Of a stretch of DNA of 64,000 nucleotides, positions 24,328 through 33,731 are shown piece after piece. This DNA is from JAGLOK01 sp963676355 (GTDB taxonomy: Bacteria; Bacillota; Clostridia; Christensenellales; UMGS416). The notes beneath the pieces were generated by a model. It was not told the origin of the DNA and made no database searches. It worked only from the letters and a program-made list of their open reading frames with translations. The translations under genes were made by a program, and so were the position numbers. The stretch is from the NCBI GenBank assembly GCA_963676355.1, contig OY781093.1, positions 1,798,001-1,862,000 of the forward strand, written 5' to 3'. Each line of letters starts with the position of its first letter. Position 1 is the first letter of the stretch.

Positions 24328-26298
24328 CTATATACGCTTATTTCGACTGTTATAGTCTTTGCGTATTTTTTTACCTGTGAAGTAGAGTATCCAGAAGATT
24401 ATAACTGCTCCGACTAGGAAAAATACCCATATAGGAAAGCCTTGCTTGGCTGTTTTTTCTGCATTTTGTGGAATTACTATATTGTACGTACCGAGTGCGA
24501 CTTCATCATCGCCAATCATGACAAGTGTTATACTGCCGTCCTCATTATTCCATCCATCAAATACCTCAATTGTCAGCATGCCGTTTTCTGCGGTGTCAAT
24601 GGGAACAATCTGACCGCTGGGCAGCTTCACTGCGCTCGTTCCTTGCGGCAGGGAAGTGACATCTATATTTACAACTGTTTTCCCGTCATCAGTGCTTACC
24701 ACATCAGTTGTTATATCAGCAGGTGGTGTCTGCGCTGGCGTAGGTATGGGTGTTTCGGATATAGCTGGCGCTGGTGTGGTGGTTGCTTCACCCGATGGTG
24801 AAGAGGTTGGCGTTGCTGAAGGTTCGGGGGAAGGTGTCGGCGCGGGAGTATTTGTTTTCGATGAGGTGCGCTTTGGCGCAGTAGTGGGTTTTGCGGTGGG
24901 AGCAGTAGTCGGTGCAGGTGTCACTGTCGGTGTTGGAGTTGGGGTCGCTATATTATATATAGCATAGAGCAAAACGTCTGCATCTGGCACCGTAAGGCTT
25001 GAACTGAGTGCATATTGAGTGCCTGTACCATCACTTTTTGTGTTCCAAAAAAGAGGTGATTTGCCGTCCTTAGTAAAGCCTGTGCCGTCGCTTAGCGCGG
25101 CAGTATCTCCTGCACGGTGCGAAGTCCCCGGTATCATCCCTGCACCACCGTTTGAGTTGTATGAAACTACATAAATAACATCCATCGGCCAGCCGAACCA
25201 TCTTAAGTCGTCGTTTGCGCCGGATGAATCGTTTGGATCGTTGTCATAGCTTGTTTTATAAGCGCTGGATAGTGTAAGTTTTGCGCCTGCTGGGAAAGAA
25301 TACCCAAAAGAACCTCCCATGGTGGGCGGAGTTGAGCCAAGCTGAAGAGTTATAGGACTTGTGCAGCCGGAAAAGGCATTTACGCCCATTTCGGACACTT
25401 TTATAAGGCTGACTATTCGCAAAGAAGTGCAGGAGTAGAAAGAATAAGATGCAAATTTTTCAGCGCTTGGCAGGTCTATATTTACAATACTCGTACAGCT
25501 TCGAAACGCAGCATTTCCGAAAGTTTTAGCGCTTGGCAAATCTACAGTTTTTAAGCTTGCGTCAAACCTGAATGCCATGTCTCCGAAGGTTTCAGCCTTT
25601 GGAAGTGAAATTTCAGTGAGACTAATATTGTTTTGAAATGCACTGTCGCCGAAAGTTTTACACTCGGGAAGTGATACACTGGATAGATTGTGGCAATCTA
25701 TAAAAGCGTTATCTCCAAATGAAGTGCATTTGGGAAAAGAGATTGTCTCAAGGTAATAGCAAGCAAAAAAAGCGTCATAGCCAAATGATATTACGTTTGG
25801 CAATGAGACACTGGTAATTTTATTTGAGCTTTCAAAAGCATAGTCGTTAAATGTCTGCGCTTCAAATAGATTGACACTTGTCAGTGAATCGCAAGAGTAA
25901 AAGGCGTAATTTCCAAAAATCTTGCCCGGAAAAGTTACGCTTTGGATTACATCATTATTATTAAAGAAGCTATCTCCGACGTCTCCGCCCTGAACGCTTA
26001 CATTTGTGTTTGTGATAAGGTGAGCCAGGCCTGTCATGGATTTAATATAATCTATATCCGCGGCGGTTAGTTCGTATGCTGTTGCAGGCGCTATTGTTAA
26101 GACTGTGATATTGTCTTTTGTATGACCGGAAACGGAAAGTAAACTTTCAATTTCAACCTGAAGAGAAGTTACCGGCGCTGTGTCAATTAAAACTGTCGTA
26201 GTGACTGAATCATAAGAGTTGGCCAGCGCATTTGGCTGAATAAGGATGAGCATGCAAAGCAAAGCTAAAGCTGGCAGTAGTGCTAATTTTTTTATCAT
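24328..26298 (-). CDS. Surface protein: BspA-like leucine-rich head, type B tail
   Basis: 656 residues with a signal peptide ending near 26 (QPNALA). Residues ~110-320 consist of about nine LRR_5 (BspA/TpLRR) repeats such as 'CHNLSSVSLPECKTFGDSAF'. An InlB-like segment (GKSPLFWNTKSDGTG...) is near 400-450. The Thr/Pro stalk and conserved domain are nearly identical in DNA to the gene at 19917, but the tail is the GKKIRKDYNSRNKRI type, making this gene a visible mosaic. BspA-type LRRs commonly bind host or bacterial surfaces. Confidence 0.87.
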   Translation of the reverse strand: MIKKLALLPALALLCMLILIQPNALANSYDSVTTTVLIDTAPVTSLQVEIESLLSVSGHTKDNITVLTIAPATAYELTAADIDYIKSMTGLAHLITNTNVSVQGGDVGDSFFNNNDVIQSVTFPGKIFGNYAFYSCDSLTSVNLFEAQTFNDYAFESSNKITSVSLPNVISFGYDAFFACYYLETISFPKCTSFGDNAFIDCHNLSSVSLPECKTFGDSAFQNNISLTEISLPKAETFGDMAFRFDASLKTVDLPSAKTFGNAAFRSCTSIVNIDLPSAEKFASYSFYSCTSLRIVSLIKVSEMGVNAFSGCTSPITLQLGSTPPTMGGSFGYSFPAGAKLTLSSAYKTSYDNDPNDSSGANDDLRWFGWPMDVIYVVSYNSNGGAGMIPGTSHRAGDTAALSDGTGFTKDGKSPLFWNTKSDGTGTQYALSSSLTVPDADVLLYAIYNIATPTPTPTVTPAPTTAPTAKPTTAPKRTSSKTNTPAPTPSPEPSATPTSSPSGEATTTPAPAISETPIPTPAQTPPADITTDVVSTDDGKTVVNIDVTSLPQGTSAVKLPSGQIVPIDTAENGMLTIEVFDGWNNEDGSITLVMIGDDEVALGTYNIVIPQNAEKTAKQGFPIWVFFLVGAVIIFWILYFTGKKIRKDYNSRNKRI

Positions 26299-26499
26299 TT
26301 TCTTAATCCCTCAATATATCTATAAAAACTTAGGAGTTACATTATAAGAAAATAAAACTCGGAAATAAAGCATTTTATGGGAAAAAATCAATGATTTAGG
26401 AAAATAGTATTTTGAATGAAAACCAATCCACAAGATGTGGGCAGCCGTTGGATAGGAAAAAAGTTTGAATATAAAACTAAGTCTAATAATTATACGGCA

Positions 26500-26530
26500 G
26501 ATAGCATATAATCCGAACAAATATATGCTA
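26500..26530 (-). terminator. Hairpin at the 3' end of the 26531 gene
   Basis: ATAGCATATA/TATATGCTAT immediately beyond the stop codon, on the minus-strand transcript. The same hairpin recurs near 28387-28417, and about 200 bp of the two intergenic stretches (26320-26530 and 28210-28417) are near-identical. Confidence 0.6.
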
Positions 26531-28186
26531 TCAGGCAACCTTCCTGCTGTAGATTACTACGCCCCAAACAATAGCCATTACGCCCACAAGAACGATTATT
26601 ATCCAAATCGGTATATTGGAGCTGGCTTTGCCACTAGAGGATTCAATATTATATGAGCCGAGTGCAACTTCATCATCATCAATCATGACAAGTGTTATAC
26701 TGCCGTCCTCATTATTCCATCCATCAAATACCTCAATCGTAAGCATGCCATTTTCTGCGGTGTCAACAGGCACAACCTGACCGCTGGGGAGCTTTACTGC
26801 GCTCGTTCCTTGTGGCAGGGAAGTGACATCTATATTTACAACGGTTTTTCCGTCATCAGTGCTTACTACATCAGTTGTTATAGCCGCAGGTGGTGTCTGC
26901 GTTGGCGTAGGGATGGGTGTTTCGGATATAGCTGGCACTGGTGTGGCGGTAACCTCTCCCGATGGCGCAGGGGTTTGCGTTGCTGAAGGTTCTGGAGACG
27001 GTGTCGGCGCGGGAGTATTTGTGGTAGATGAGGTGCGTCTTGGGGTGGCAGTGGGTTTTGCAGTAGGAGCAGTAGTCGGTGCAGGTGTGGGTGTGGCTGT
27101 CGGAACGGGAGTAGGCGTGGGTGTGGGGATTGGTTCCCATTGCGCGTATAAAGTCATGCTTTCTCTGATAGTAATCCTTTCTCCTAAATCGTAGGCGGTT
27201 CCAGAGCCGTCTATCTGTGTGTTCCATGATTGGAGGGCATAGCCATCGCGTTTAAAGTCCGCACCATCATAAATTGGGCCATTGGCATTCATTGGGTAGT
27301 AAAAATATGTGTACGGCGCAGTACCGCCGTTTGGCTCAAAAACGAAAACAGCGCAGGAGCTGATATAAAAACCATTCCACGTTCCGTTACCTTGTGAGTT
27401 AAAAGAATCATATTGAGTATCGGGAACTTTTAAACGAGTAAGGTTGACATTGCCAAACGAAGCTATTGTAGGAGGAGTACCAAGCTCTAAATCCTGTATT
27501 TTGGAATAGTCTAAGAAGTTATAGTCTGCCGTTTGCAGTGACGGGAGCGACAAAGTTTTGATATTTCTGCAAAACGACAGGCAATGATACCCGAACTTTT
27601 GCGCTCTTGGCAGTTTCAATGTTTCAAGTATGTCACAGTCTCTAAAAGAATAGTCTCCGAATTCTTTGGCGTTTGGAAGGTATACATCGACTAACTTCGG
27701 GCAATTATCACAAAAATCGCATTCAAAGATTTCCGCATGCGGCATGTTAATACTTTTAAGGTTTGAGCAATCTTGAAATGCTTTACTTGAAAAGTATTTG
27801 CCAGGGAACTTCACTTCTTCTATCACATTATTATCTGCGAAAAATTCCACGCGAATATAATATGGAGCTATTTTAACACTCTCGTCCACATCAAGGTGGG
27901 TGAGAGCGGCCAAAGAAGTGATATATGTTATATCATCATCTGTAAGTGCATATGTATAAACACCCGATGTAATGGTAAGATGCGTTACATCATCTTTCGT
28001 GTGCCCTGAGCCTTCGGCGAGCAGTGCGGCCTCGACGGATGCCTGCAGGCTGACTGTGGGATTGGTGTCTATGATAAGTTTGGTTGTTCCCGCGACATAG
28101 CTGTCGGCGGCCAGTGCATTTGGCTGAATAATAATAAACATTAAAAGCAAAGCTAAAGCTGGCAGTAGTGCTAATTTTTTTATCAT
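26531..28186 (-). CDS. Surface protein: short leucine-rich head, type A tail
   Basis: 551 residues from ATG 28186, matching the start of the paralogue at 26298; a TTG two codons upstream is less likely. The signal peptide ends near 26 (PNALA). About five LRR_5-like repeats (residues ~125-235) are followed by an InlB-like repeat (GYALQSWNTQIDGSG...TLYAQW, ~305-350), the Thr/Pro stalk, the conserved domain and a TM tail ending YSRKVA. Same module architecture as the other four paralogues. Confidence 0.86.
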   Translation of the reverse strand: MIKKLALLPALALLLMFIIIQPNALAADSYVAGTTKLIIDTNPTVSLQASVEAALLAEGSGHTKDDVTHLTITSGVYTYALTDDDITYITSLAALTHLDVDESVKIAPYYIRVEFFADNNVIEEVKFPGKYFSSKAFQDCSNLKSINMPHAEIFECDFCDNCPKLVDVYLPNAKEFGDYSFRDCDILETLKLPRAQKFGYHCLSFCRNIKTLSLPSLQTADYNFLDYSKIQDLELGTPPTIASFGNVNLTRLKVPDTQYDSFNSQGNGTWNGFYISSCAVFVFEPNGGTAPYTYFYYPMNANGPIYDGADFKRDGYALQSWNTQIDGSGTAYDLGERITIRESMTLYAQWEPIPTPTPTPVPTATPTPAPTTAPTAKPTATPRRTSSTTNTPAPTPSPEPSATQTPAPSGEVTATPVPAISETPIPTPTQTPPAAITTDVVSTDDGKTVVNIDVTSLPQGTSAVKLPSGQVVPVDTAENGMLTIEVFDGWNNEDGSITLVMIDDDEVALGSYNIESSSGKASSNIPIWIIIVLVGVMAIVWGVVIYSRKVA

Positions 28187-28417
28187 TTTCAATATTCCTC
28201 GATATATCTATAAAAACGTAAGAAATATATTATAATAAAATTAAAACAACAAATAAAGCATTTTATGGGAATAAATCAATGATTTAGGAAAATAGTATTT
28301 TAAATGAAACCCAAGCCACAAGATGTGGGCAGCCGTTGGATAGAAAAAAGTTTGAATATAAAACTGAGTTTAATAATTATACGGCAGATAGCATATATTC
28401 CGAGTGAATATATGCTA

Positions 28418-30631
28418 TCAGGCAACCTTCCTGCTGTAGATTACTACGCCCCAGACAATGGCCATCACGCCCACTAGCACGATTATTATCCAAACTGGCA
28501 TATTTCGGCTGGTTTCCACGCTGGGTGCTTCAATATTATATGAGCCAAGTGCAACTTCATCATCATTTAGCATGACAAGTGTTATGCTGCCATCCTCATT
28601 ATTCCACCCATCAAATACTTCAATCGTAAGCATGCCATTTTCTGCGGTGTCAATGGGCACAACCTGACCGCTGGGCAGCTTCACTGCGCTCGTTCCTTGC
28701 GGCAGGGAAGTGACATCTATATTTACAACGGTTTTTCCGTCATCAGTGCTTACTACATCTGTTGTTATAACCGCAGGTGGTGTCTGCGTTGGCGTAGGGA
28801 TGGGTGTTTCGGATATAGCTGGTGCTGGTGTGGCGGTTGCTTCACCCGATGGCGCAGGGGTTTGAGTTGCTGAGGATTGGGGTGTGGGAGACGGTGTCGG
28901 CGCGGGAGTGTTTGTGGTAGATGAGGTGCGTCTTGGTGCAGTAGTGGGTTTTGCAGTGGGTGCAGTAGTCGGTGTGGGTGTAGGCACTGCAGTTGGCTCG
29001 GGTGTCGGAGCGTTGTATATTACTTCAATAGCGTTTCCGCTTGTATCTGAAATGTCACCGCCTGTGATAGCACCGTTCCAGTTGTCTGCCGCGCTTAAGT
29101 TGTATGTATCGCCTAATGAGGAAACAGTTCCCAAAGCGTCTAAAAGATTATTAACTGCGCTCTTATCTGTTAAGCTTAAAATTAGCTTAAATGATGTTTC
29201 GGATAAGATCTCAACATCGCTCGTATCAGTCAGTGTAAATGTGCCGCCTGAAACTCCTTGTACTGTAAACATCGATGCGTCAATGTCGTTGCTTGAGCCA
29301 ACTTTCTTAACCATATTAGTTCCTGTGACTGTCATTTCACCTGTCGCTTTGTTATAGACAGCGTTTGATACAGTGGGAGCCTGAACTCCTGAAACTGTAA
29401 TAGTGTTGGACGAGTCGGCATCCGCGCCTTGGGTTGCATTCCAGCCAGATGCTGCCGAAAGGTTATATACAGTGCCTTCCGATGCTGATGTTCCGTTTTT
29501 ATCTAATATACTGTTTATAATGAGTTTATCTTCGCTGTTTAGCTGAACGCTGAACGCTGTGGAACTGCTTGCAGTCACATCGGGGGAGGTGAGGGTATGG
29601 CTGTATCCACTTTCACCTGTTATGGTAAGAGTGCTCACATCCATCTCGTCGCCTACTGTAAAGCTTTCCCCTGATACGCTTAGAATGCCGGTTGACGCAT
29701 TATACGAAGAGTTATTTATCCTCATTAATTTATGTATTGTGATAGAGCTTGCGGGAGTGCCGCCAACTGAGTATTCGAACTTATAGCTGCTGTTTACATA
29801 ATAGTGTCCGGGATAGCTAAAGCCTGAAACAAGTGCATCCTGCGATTGTCTGAAAAATACTGCGGCATTGCCTGTGATGCTAAGTGAACCATGACTTCCG
29901 TTTTTATAGCCTCCGCCGATATCGGCAGATTCGCTTCCTCCGCTTGCATAGACAACTGCGTTTCCTGAGATGTTGACTTGTCCGCCTGCTCCGCCTATGT
30001 GGTGGTTAAAAGCGGGAGGATAGGGATTGATTAGCTCGCTGTAACCTCCTCCGCCGCCGATTCCTGAGGCTTTTATACCGCCGTAGGCCGATACATTGCA
30101 GTCAACTATATTTATTGTGCCACAGGAAGTTCTTGTCCTTCCGCCAATGCCGGCACCGCCTTCACGTACACCGCTATTGGTTGTGCCTCTTACAACGAGA
30201 GTCCCTGTGCCCTTGATTGTAAGTGCATCTCCTGATTCTACCTGAATGCCAACGTCATATTGGGAAGTCATGTTGCATGTTCCGACTACTTCCATTTGAT
30301 TGTTTGGCCCGTGAACAATTATAGGAGTGGTGTTGTCGCTACCGCCGCCTGCAATGTTAAGATTTTCTATACTAAATTTTGTATTTCCGCTGGACTCTAT
30401 GCTAATTGTCACATTGCTGTATGTGGTGGAAGATGAACCTATAAGGCGCACACCTTCCGCCGCGCTTGTGACTATTATGGTGTCGCCGGCTGCAACACCT
30501 TCCGCAGCAAAGTTGAAATCTCTGTAGAGATATGAATCATTTAAAATAAATGTAGCCGCATGTGCTGTGGGAGGAAAGATAGAAAAAATAGTAATAAAAA
30601 TAATAGCCAATGCGCAAATTTTGTGTTTCAT
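28418..30631 (-). CDS. Surface protein: beta-helix plus two tandem Ig-like repeats, type A tail
   Basis: 737 residues with a signal peptide ending near residue 25 (TAHAA). A short Gly-rich beta-helix (GAGIGGRTRTSCGTINI..., residues ~100-275) is followed by two ~90-residue repeats, each with '(A/S)YN(K/A)(S/A)TG.(L/M)(S/T)V(S/T)G' and 'YNLSAA..WN' (residues ~310-520), that look Ig-like. Then come the Thr/Pro stalk, the conserved domain and the YSRKVA tail. It is the most upstream of the five-gene minus-strand array; each gene appears to have its own leader and terminator. Confidence 0.84.
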   Translation of the reverse strand: MKHKICALAIIFITIFSIFPPTAHAATFILNDSYLYRDFNFAAEGVAAGDTIIVTSAAEGVRLIGSSSTTYSNVTISIESSGNTKFSIENLNIAGGGSDNTTPIIVHGPNNQMEVVGTCNMTSQYDVGIQVESGDALTIKGTGTLVVRGTTNSGVREGGAGIGGRTRTSCGTINIVDCNVSAYGGIKASGIGGGGGYSELINPYPPAFNHHIGGAGGQVNISGNAVVYASGGSESADIGGGYKNGSHGSLSITGNAAVFFRQSQDALVSGFSYPGHYYVNSSYKFEYSVGGTPASSITIHKLMRINNSSYNASTGILSVSGESFTVGDEMDVSTLTITGESGYSHTLTSPDVTASSSTAFSVQLNSEDKLIINSILDKNGTSASEGTVYNLSAASGWNATQGADADSSNTITVSGVQAPTVSNAVYNKATGEMTVTGTNMVKKVGSSNDIDASMFTVQGVSGGTFTLTDTSDVEILSETSFKLILSLTDKSAVNNLLDALGTVSSLGDTYNLSAADNWNGAITGGDISDTSGNAIEVIYNAPTPEPTAVPTPTPTTAPTAKPTTAPRRTSSTTNTPAPTPSPTPQSSATQTPAPSGEATATPAPAISETPIPTPTQTPPAVITTDVVSTDDGKTVVNIDVTSLPQGTSAVKLPSGQVVPIDTAENGMLTIEVFDGWNNEDGSITLVMLNDDEVALGSYNIEAPSVETSRNMPVWIIIVLVGVMAIVWGVVIYSRKVA

Positions 30632-30803
30632 AACTTCTCTTCCTTTAATTATATATATTCTATAATCTCATAAAACTGCTGGTTTTTGTAGGATTATTTG
30701 AAGTTCAAACAAATATTTTTGCATATTTTTTATTTATAGTAGATTTTACTGCAAGTTTTTACAATTTTTATAGTTTAGCACGTAACAAGTGACCTAAATC
30801 GGT

Positions 30804-31247
30804 CTATTTGCAATCTGAAAAATAATATGATTGAAGGAGATATGTTTCATTATACTTTTTGGCGAGAACATAAAGCGCTTGTTTTATATCTTCACGCTTG
30901 ACTTTGTTATTGCTATAGTTATTAATCAGCAAAGCAATATTATCTTTTTCCTCGGCAGTTGCTTTGTTTTTAAAATAGCCAGCCACATGCTGGGCGGCGT
31001 TTATCTCATAGCCACGATTTTCCGGCACAGCAAGCGATTCATCTACTATGGCGAAAAACTCCTTAACCGGATATTCAGATTTGTCTTTTAGCAGTGCGCG
31101 GAGTTGCTTGTAGCCGTTCGGATTTTTGGCTAGGATGAGATATTTATACTTTGCCCACTCGCGCTCCAATGCTACGATGCTTGTTTCGCTGGTTATAAGC
31201 CGTTTTCGGGCGGCGAGCATGTCTTTTTTTGTGGGCTGATTATTCAT
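30804..31247 (-). CDS. DUF1722 (YbgA-like) protein
   Basis: 147 residues. 'EREWAKYKYLILAKNPNGYKQL' and 'INAAQHVAGYFKNKATAEEKDNIALLI' match the DUF1722/YbgA family. The standalone form has the normal length. No ribosome site is obvious before ATG; TACAAT lies six bases upstream, so this mRNA may also be leaderless. Function not established. Confidence 0.75.
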   Translation of the reverse strand: MNNQPTKKDMLAARKRLITSETSIVALEREWAKYKYLILAKNPNGYKQLRALLKDKSEYPVKEFFAIVDESLAVPENRGYEINAAQHVAGYFKNKATAEEKDNIALLINNYSNNKVKREDIKQALYVLAKKYNETYLLQSYYFSDCK

Positions 31248-31287
31248 ATTGATATTGTATCATATTGTGGGGTTGGGGGGATAGTTG

Positions 31288-31467
31288 GTATAAATGCGGT
31301 GGGATGAAGTGTCTGCGTTGCAATATATGAGTTTAAACAGGAGTGCAGAGCTTGAGTAGCGAAATCACTTTGCTTATTTTATAGTATAAAGCAAATTTTG
31401 ATTGCGCAGTCGACGCACCTCCCATTTAGGGGAGGGGAACCGCGCGGAGCGTGGTGGAGGGGTTTAA
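31288..31467 (+). repeat. Interspersed repeat R2, copy C
   Basis: Third copy of the 180-bp repeat of 166-345 and 811-1000, about 30 kb away. The rest of 31248-32188 holds repeats only: the second R2 module, a CCTCGCCAG...CTGCGAGG element near 31814-31860 and a GACGGCGTTCAGGG motif near 31890. I see no gene. Confidence 0.8.
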
Positions 31468-31735
31468 GTTAGTATAAATGCGGTGAGATAAAGTGCGTGC
31501 GCCGCAATAAGAAGCTTGGGTAATATTCTTTGCTTTGGGAACGCTACCGCTTGGTGTTACTTTTTTAAAAAAGTAACCAAAAGACGCAACCCCCGACAGG
31601 CTTTCTACCTTGTCCGACTGCGTTTACCTTGACTTAGTCGAAGGGGTTGCACCCCCTAAACAAAATGCGACTTTGCGCTGCGCAGTTATAGAGCTTATGG
31701 ATTTCTTTCTCGGTCTACGGTTTTGTATAGGTTGG
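31468..31735 (+). repeat. Interspersed repeat, second module of R2
   Basis: Matches 385-650 over most of its length, including the TTTTTTAAAAAAG palindrome and 'gacgcaacccccgacagg'. Confidence 0.75.
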
Positions 31736-31777
31736 GTGGAATATAGATGTTGGATTTTTGCGAAAACAAGAGGGAGC

Positions 31778-31802
31778 GCGAGGGAGACGAAGTCTCCCTC
31801 GC
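31778..31802. repeat. Perfect 11-bp inverted repeat with GAA loop
   Basis: GCGAGGGAGAC and GTCTCCCTCGC separated by GAA. It has no T-run. It may be a strong RNA hairpin inside the repeat cluster. Confidence 0.6.
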
Positions 31803-32188
31803 ATAAAGAATCATTTCCTCGCCAGTGGTCAGTTTGCAAAAAGACAGAAGTTTCTGCGAGGATTTATTTTGTTTGCAAAAAGACATTGTTTGACGGCGTT
31901 CAGGGAGGATAGTTTGAAAAAAGATAAGGGACATCAGAAACAAAAAGCTTATACGAGGACTTGCTTTGGCATGGCAAAAGAACAAAACAAGATGTCGTAT
32001 AAGAAACTATATTGCATGCGGAAGTAATCTCCCTCAAAAGACGGCTGTATATATGAAACAACTCTACTAAAGTGTAATTTCCTGCGCCCAATACGTCAAT
32101 TTATGTGATTATTTGATGATTTTAATCGTTTTATAATTTATCCCGCTGCATTTAAGTGATATAATTAGTTTGTAAAACGGAGGGATAA

Positions 32189-32347
32189 ATGGTTGTTTAT
32201 ACTTTAGTACTGAGGATTATGTTTACGGTGTTTTTAGGGCTGTATGTTTATATGGTCTTTTCAACCGATCGTAAATCTTCAGATAAGAAACAAAAACAAA
32301 ATAATAAAGACTATACACCGATATATAAAAAAGCGAAAAACAATTAA
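32189..32347 (+). CDS. Small single-TM protein
   Basis: 52 residues (MVVYTLVLRIMFTVFLGLYV...) with CGGAGG five to six bases before ATG. One TM helix at about residues 4-25 is followed by a lysine-rich hydrophilic tail (DKKQKQNNK). It lies 42 bp before the DUF2321 gene on the same strand and is likely in its operon. Family unknown. Confidence 0.6.
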   Translation: MVVYTLVLRIMFTVFLGLYVYMVFSTDRKSSDKKQKQNNKDYTPIYKKAKNN

Positions 32348-32389
32348 TCATATTATTTAAGAGATTATATTTTTTATACGGAGGGCATT

Positions 32390-32872
32390 ATGAGCTATTA
32401 TGAAACAGCGCAAATTTGCAGAAATGGTCATGTTATAACCGATGCGCACAACCAGCAGCCGGACATGGCAAAGCCTTTTTGTCCCCAGTGTGGACTTGAA
32501 ACTATGACAAAGTGCGAGCATTGCGACGCGCCTATTCAGGGACGAATCCACGTGGACTCCGTTATTACCTCAAAGAAAATGGATCGTTCTCCCGCTTACT
32601 GCTTTAACTGCGGCAAGCCTTTCCCTTGGACGAGCTCACACATCGAAGCTGTCCATGAGCTTCTTGCCATTGACTCTAAACTATCTTCCGACGACCGCGA
32701 TACGATGCATGCCATTTTGCCTGATTTGTTGGCGGAAACGCCCAAAACGCAAGTTGCCGTTGTGAAAGCTAAGGCTATCATGGCGAAAATGGATGAAGCT
32801 ATTTACAATGCGCTTAAAGTAATTATTGGGGGTTTTGCATCGGAAACTGTCAAAAAGGCGTTGTTTAATTAA
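32390..32872 (+). CDS. DUF2321 zinc-ribbon protein
   Basis: 160 residues with GGAGG before ATG. 'YETAQICRNGHVITDAHNQQP' is the family opening. Three zinc-ribbon-like CxxC pairs follow: CPQCG near 31, CEHC near 43 and CFNCG near 72. The C-terminal half is helical. Cytoplasmic, function unknown. A terminator follows at 32902. Confidence 0.85.
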   Translation: MSYYETAQICRNGHVITDAHNQQPDMAKPFCPQCGLETMTKCEHCDAPIQGRIHVDSVITSKKMDRSPAYCFNCGKPFPWTSSHIEAVHELLAIDSKLSSDDRDTMHAILPDLLAETPKTQVAVVKAKAIMAKMDEAIYNALKVIIGGFASETVKKALFN

Positions 32873-32901
32873 TCTATCTTAGATATTAAGAATAAGAATT
32901 T

Positions 32902-32932
32902 AAAGCCAGTACTTTCTAGTATCTGGCTTTTT
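32902..32932 (+). terminator. Intrinsic terminator
   Basis: AAAGCCAGTACT/AGTATCTGGCTTT (one bulged T) with a T tail. It recurs almost unchanged at 33499-33531, so the two small transcription units end in the same hairpin. Confidence 0.8.
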
Positions 32933-32991
32933 GATTATTTGCTTGTTATTAATTTACGTGATGTTATAATGGGTAGAAAAACGAGGTGCAC

Positions 32992-33462
32992 ATGGAAACA
33001 ATGAACGAAAAAACAAACCGTCGCTCAGGGATTATTACCGCGGCGAGAATACTGTATATTGCAGCGGCGATAACAGCGGTTACCAGAATATATAGTCTTA
33101 TTAATATGTATTTGATTCTTTACCCCAAAGCTTTATTTCAGTTGGGCATAAGTACGGTGTTCGTCGTCTTGCTTGTGCTGTTTCTTGCCCTGCAGTTTGC
33201 TTATGTATTTTCAAACAAGAAAGGTAAAATAAAGTCCGCCATACCGATGCTTATATTTGCCGTGGTATTTTTCGGCTATAGTGCAATAGGTCAGATAAGG
33301 ACGCTTTTCCTATTAAAAGATGCTTTTTTCCAAACCTACGATATAATGACTCACATTGTCTTACCGCTTGTTATTCAGTTTTTCTTTATCGGCGTTGTTT
33401 TAGCTTATAGTATTGTTTTGGTTTTTCTGTCTGGCAGGAATGGGCTGGAGGATAAGGCGTAG
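32992..33462 (+). CDS. Four-TM membrane protein, unknown
   Basis: 156 residues from ATG 32992 (GAGGTG upstream), with a TTGTTA-16-TATAAT promoter at 32943-32970. Four TM helices lie at about residues 15-37, 52-75, 82-105 and 120-145. The general plan, size and basic loop after TM2 resemble the protein at 36692, so the two may be distant paralogues. No family recognised. Confidence 0.7.
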   Translation: METMNEKTNRRSGIITAARILYIAAAITAVTRIYSLINMYLILYPKALFQLGISTVFVVLLVLFLALQFAYVFSNKKGKIKSAIPMLIFAVVFFGYSAIGQIRTLFLLKDAFFQTYDIMTHIVLPLVIQFFFIGVVLAYSIVLVFLSGRNGLEDKA

Positions 33463-33498
33463 GGTTAAACGACTATATCAATTGATTTAATTAGAAGT

Positions 33499-33531
33499 AA
33501 AAGCCAGTACTTTCAAGTATCTGGCTTTTTT
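33499..33531 (+). terminator. Intrinsic terminator
   Basis: AAAGCCAGTACT/AGTATCTGGCTTT with six T; near copy of the terminator at 32902. Confidence 0.8.
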
Positions 33532-33731
33532 GTTTAGTTGTTTTATTGTGTTTGAGCAAAGCAATTAATAAGCAAAATCCTCGGATTTGTTGGGGGGATG
33601 TTTTTGTAGTGCTTTTATCTTGGCTGTTTGTTACTACTTCCAGTGTATGACGGTAAATGGTTTTATATATAGTTCTTTATATTAATGGATATAAGTGGTA
33701 TAATTTATCTATTAAAAATCATGAGGAATAA

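Noticed and set aside
20209..24967. Plus-strand frames rich in Val/Gly or Pro opposite the surface proteins
   Set aside because: They mirror the Thr/Pro stalk and Gly-rich repeats of the minus-strand genes, which have signal peptides and ribosome sites.
31610..32027. Overlapping frames of 70-100 codons between 31.6 and 32.0 kb
   Set aside because: The region is made of repeats with strong hairpins; frames lack ribosome sites and resemble nothing.
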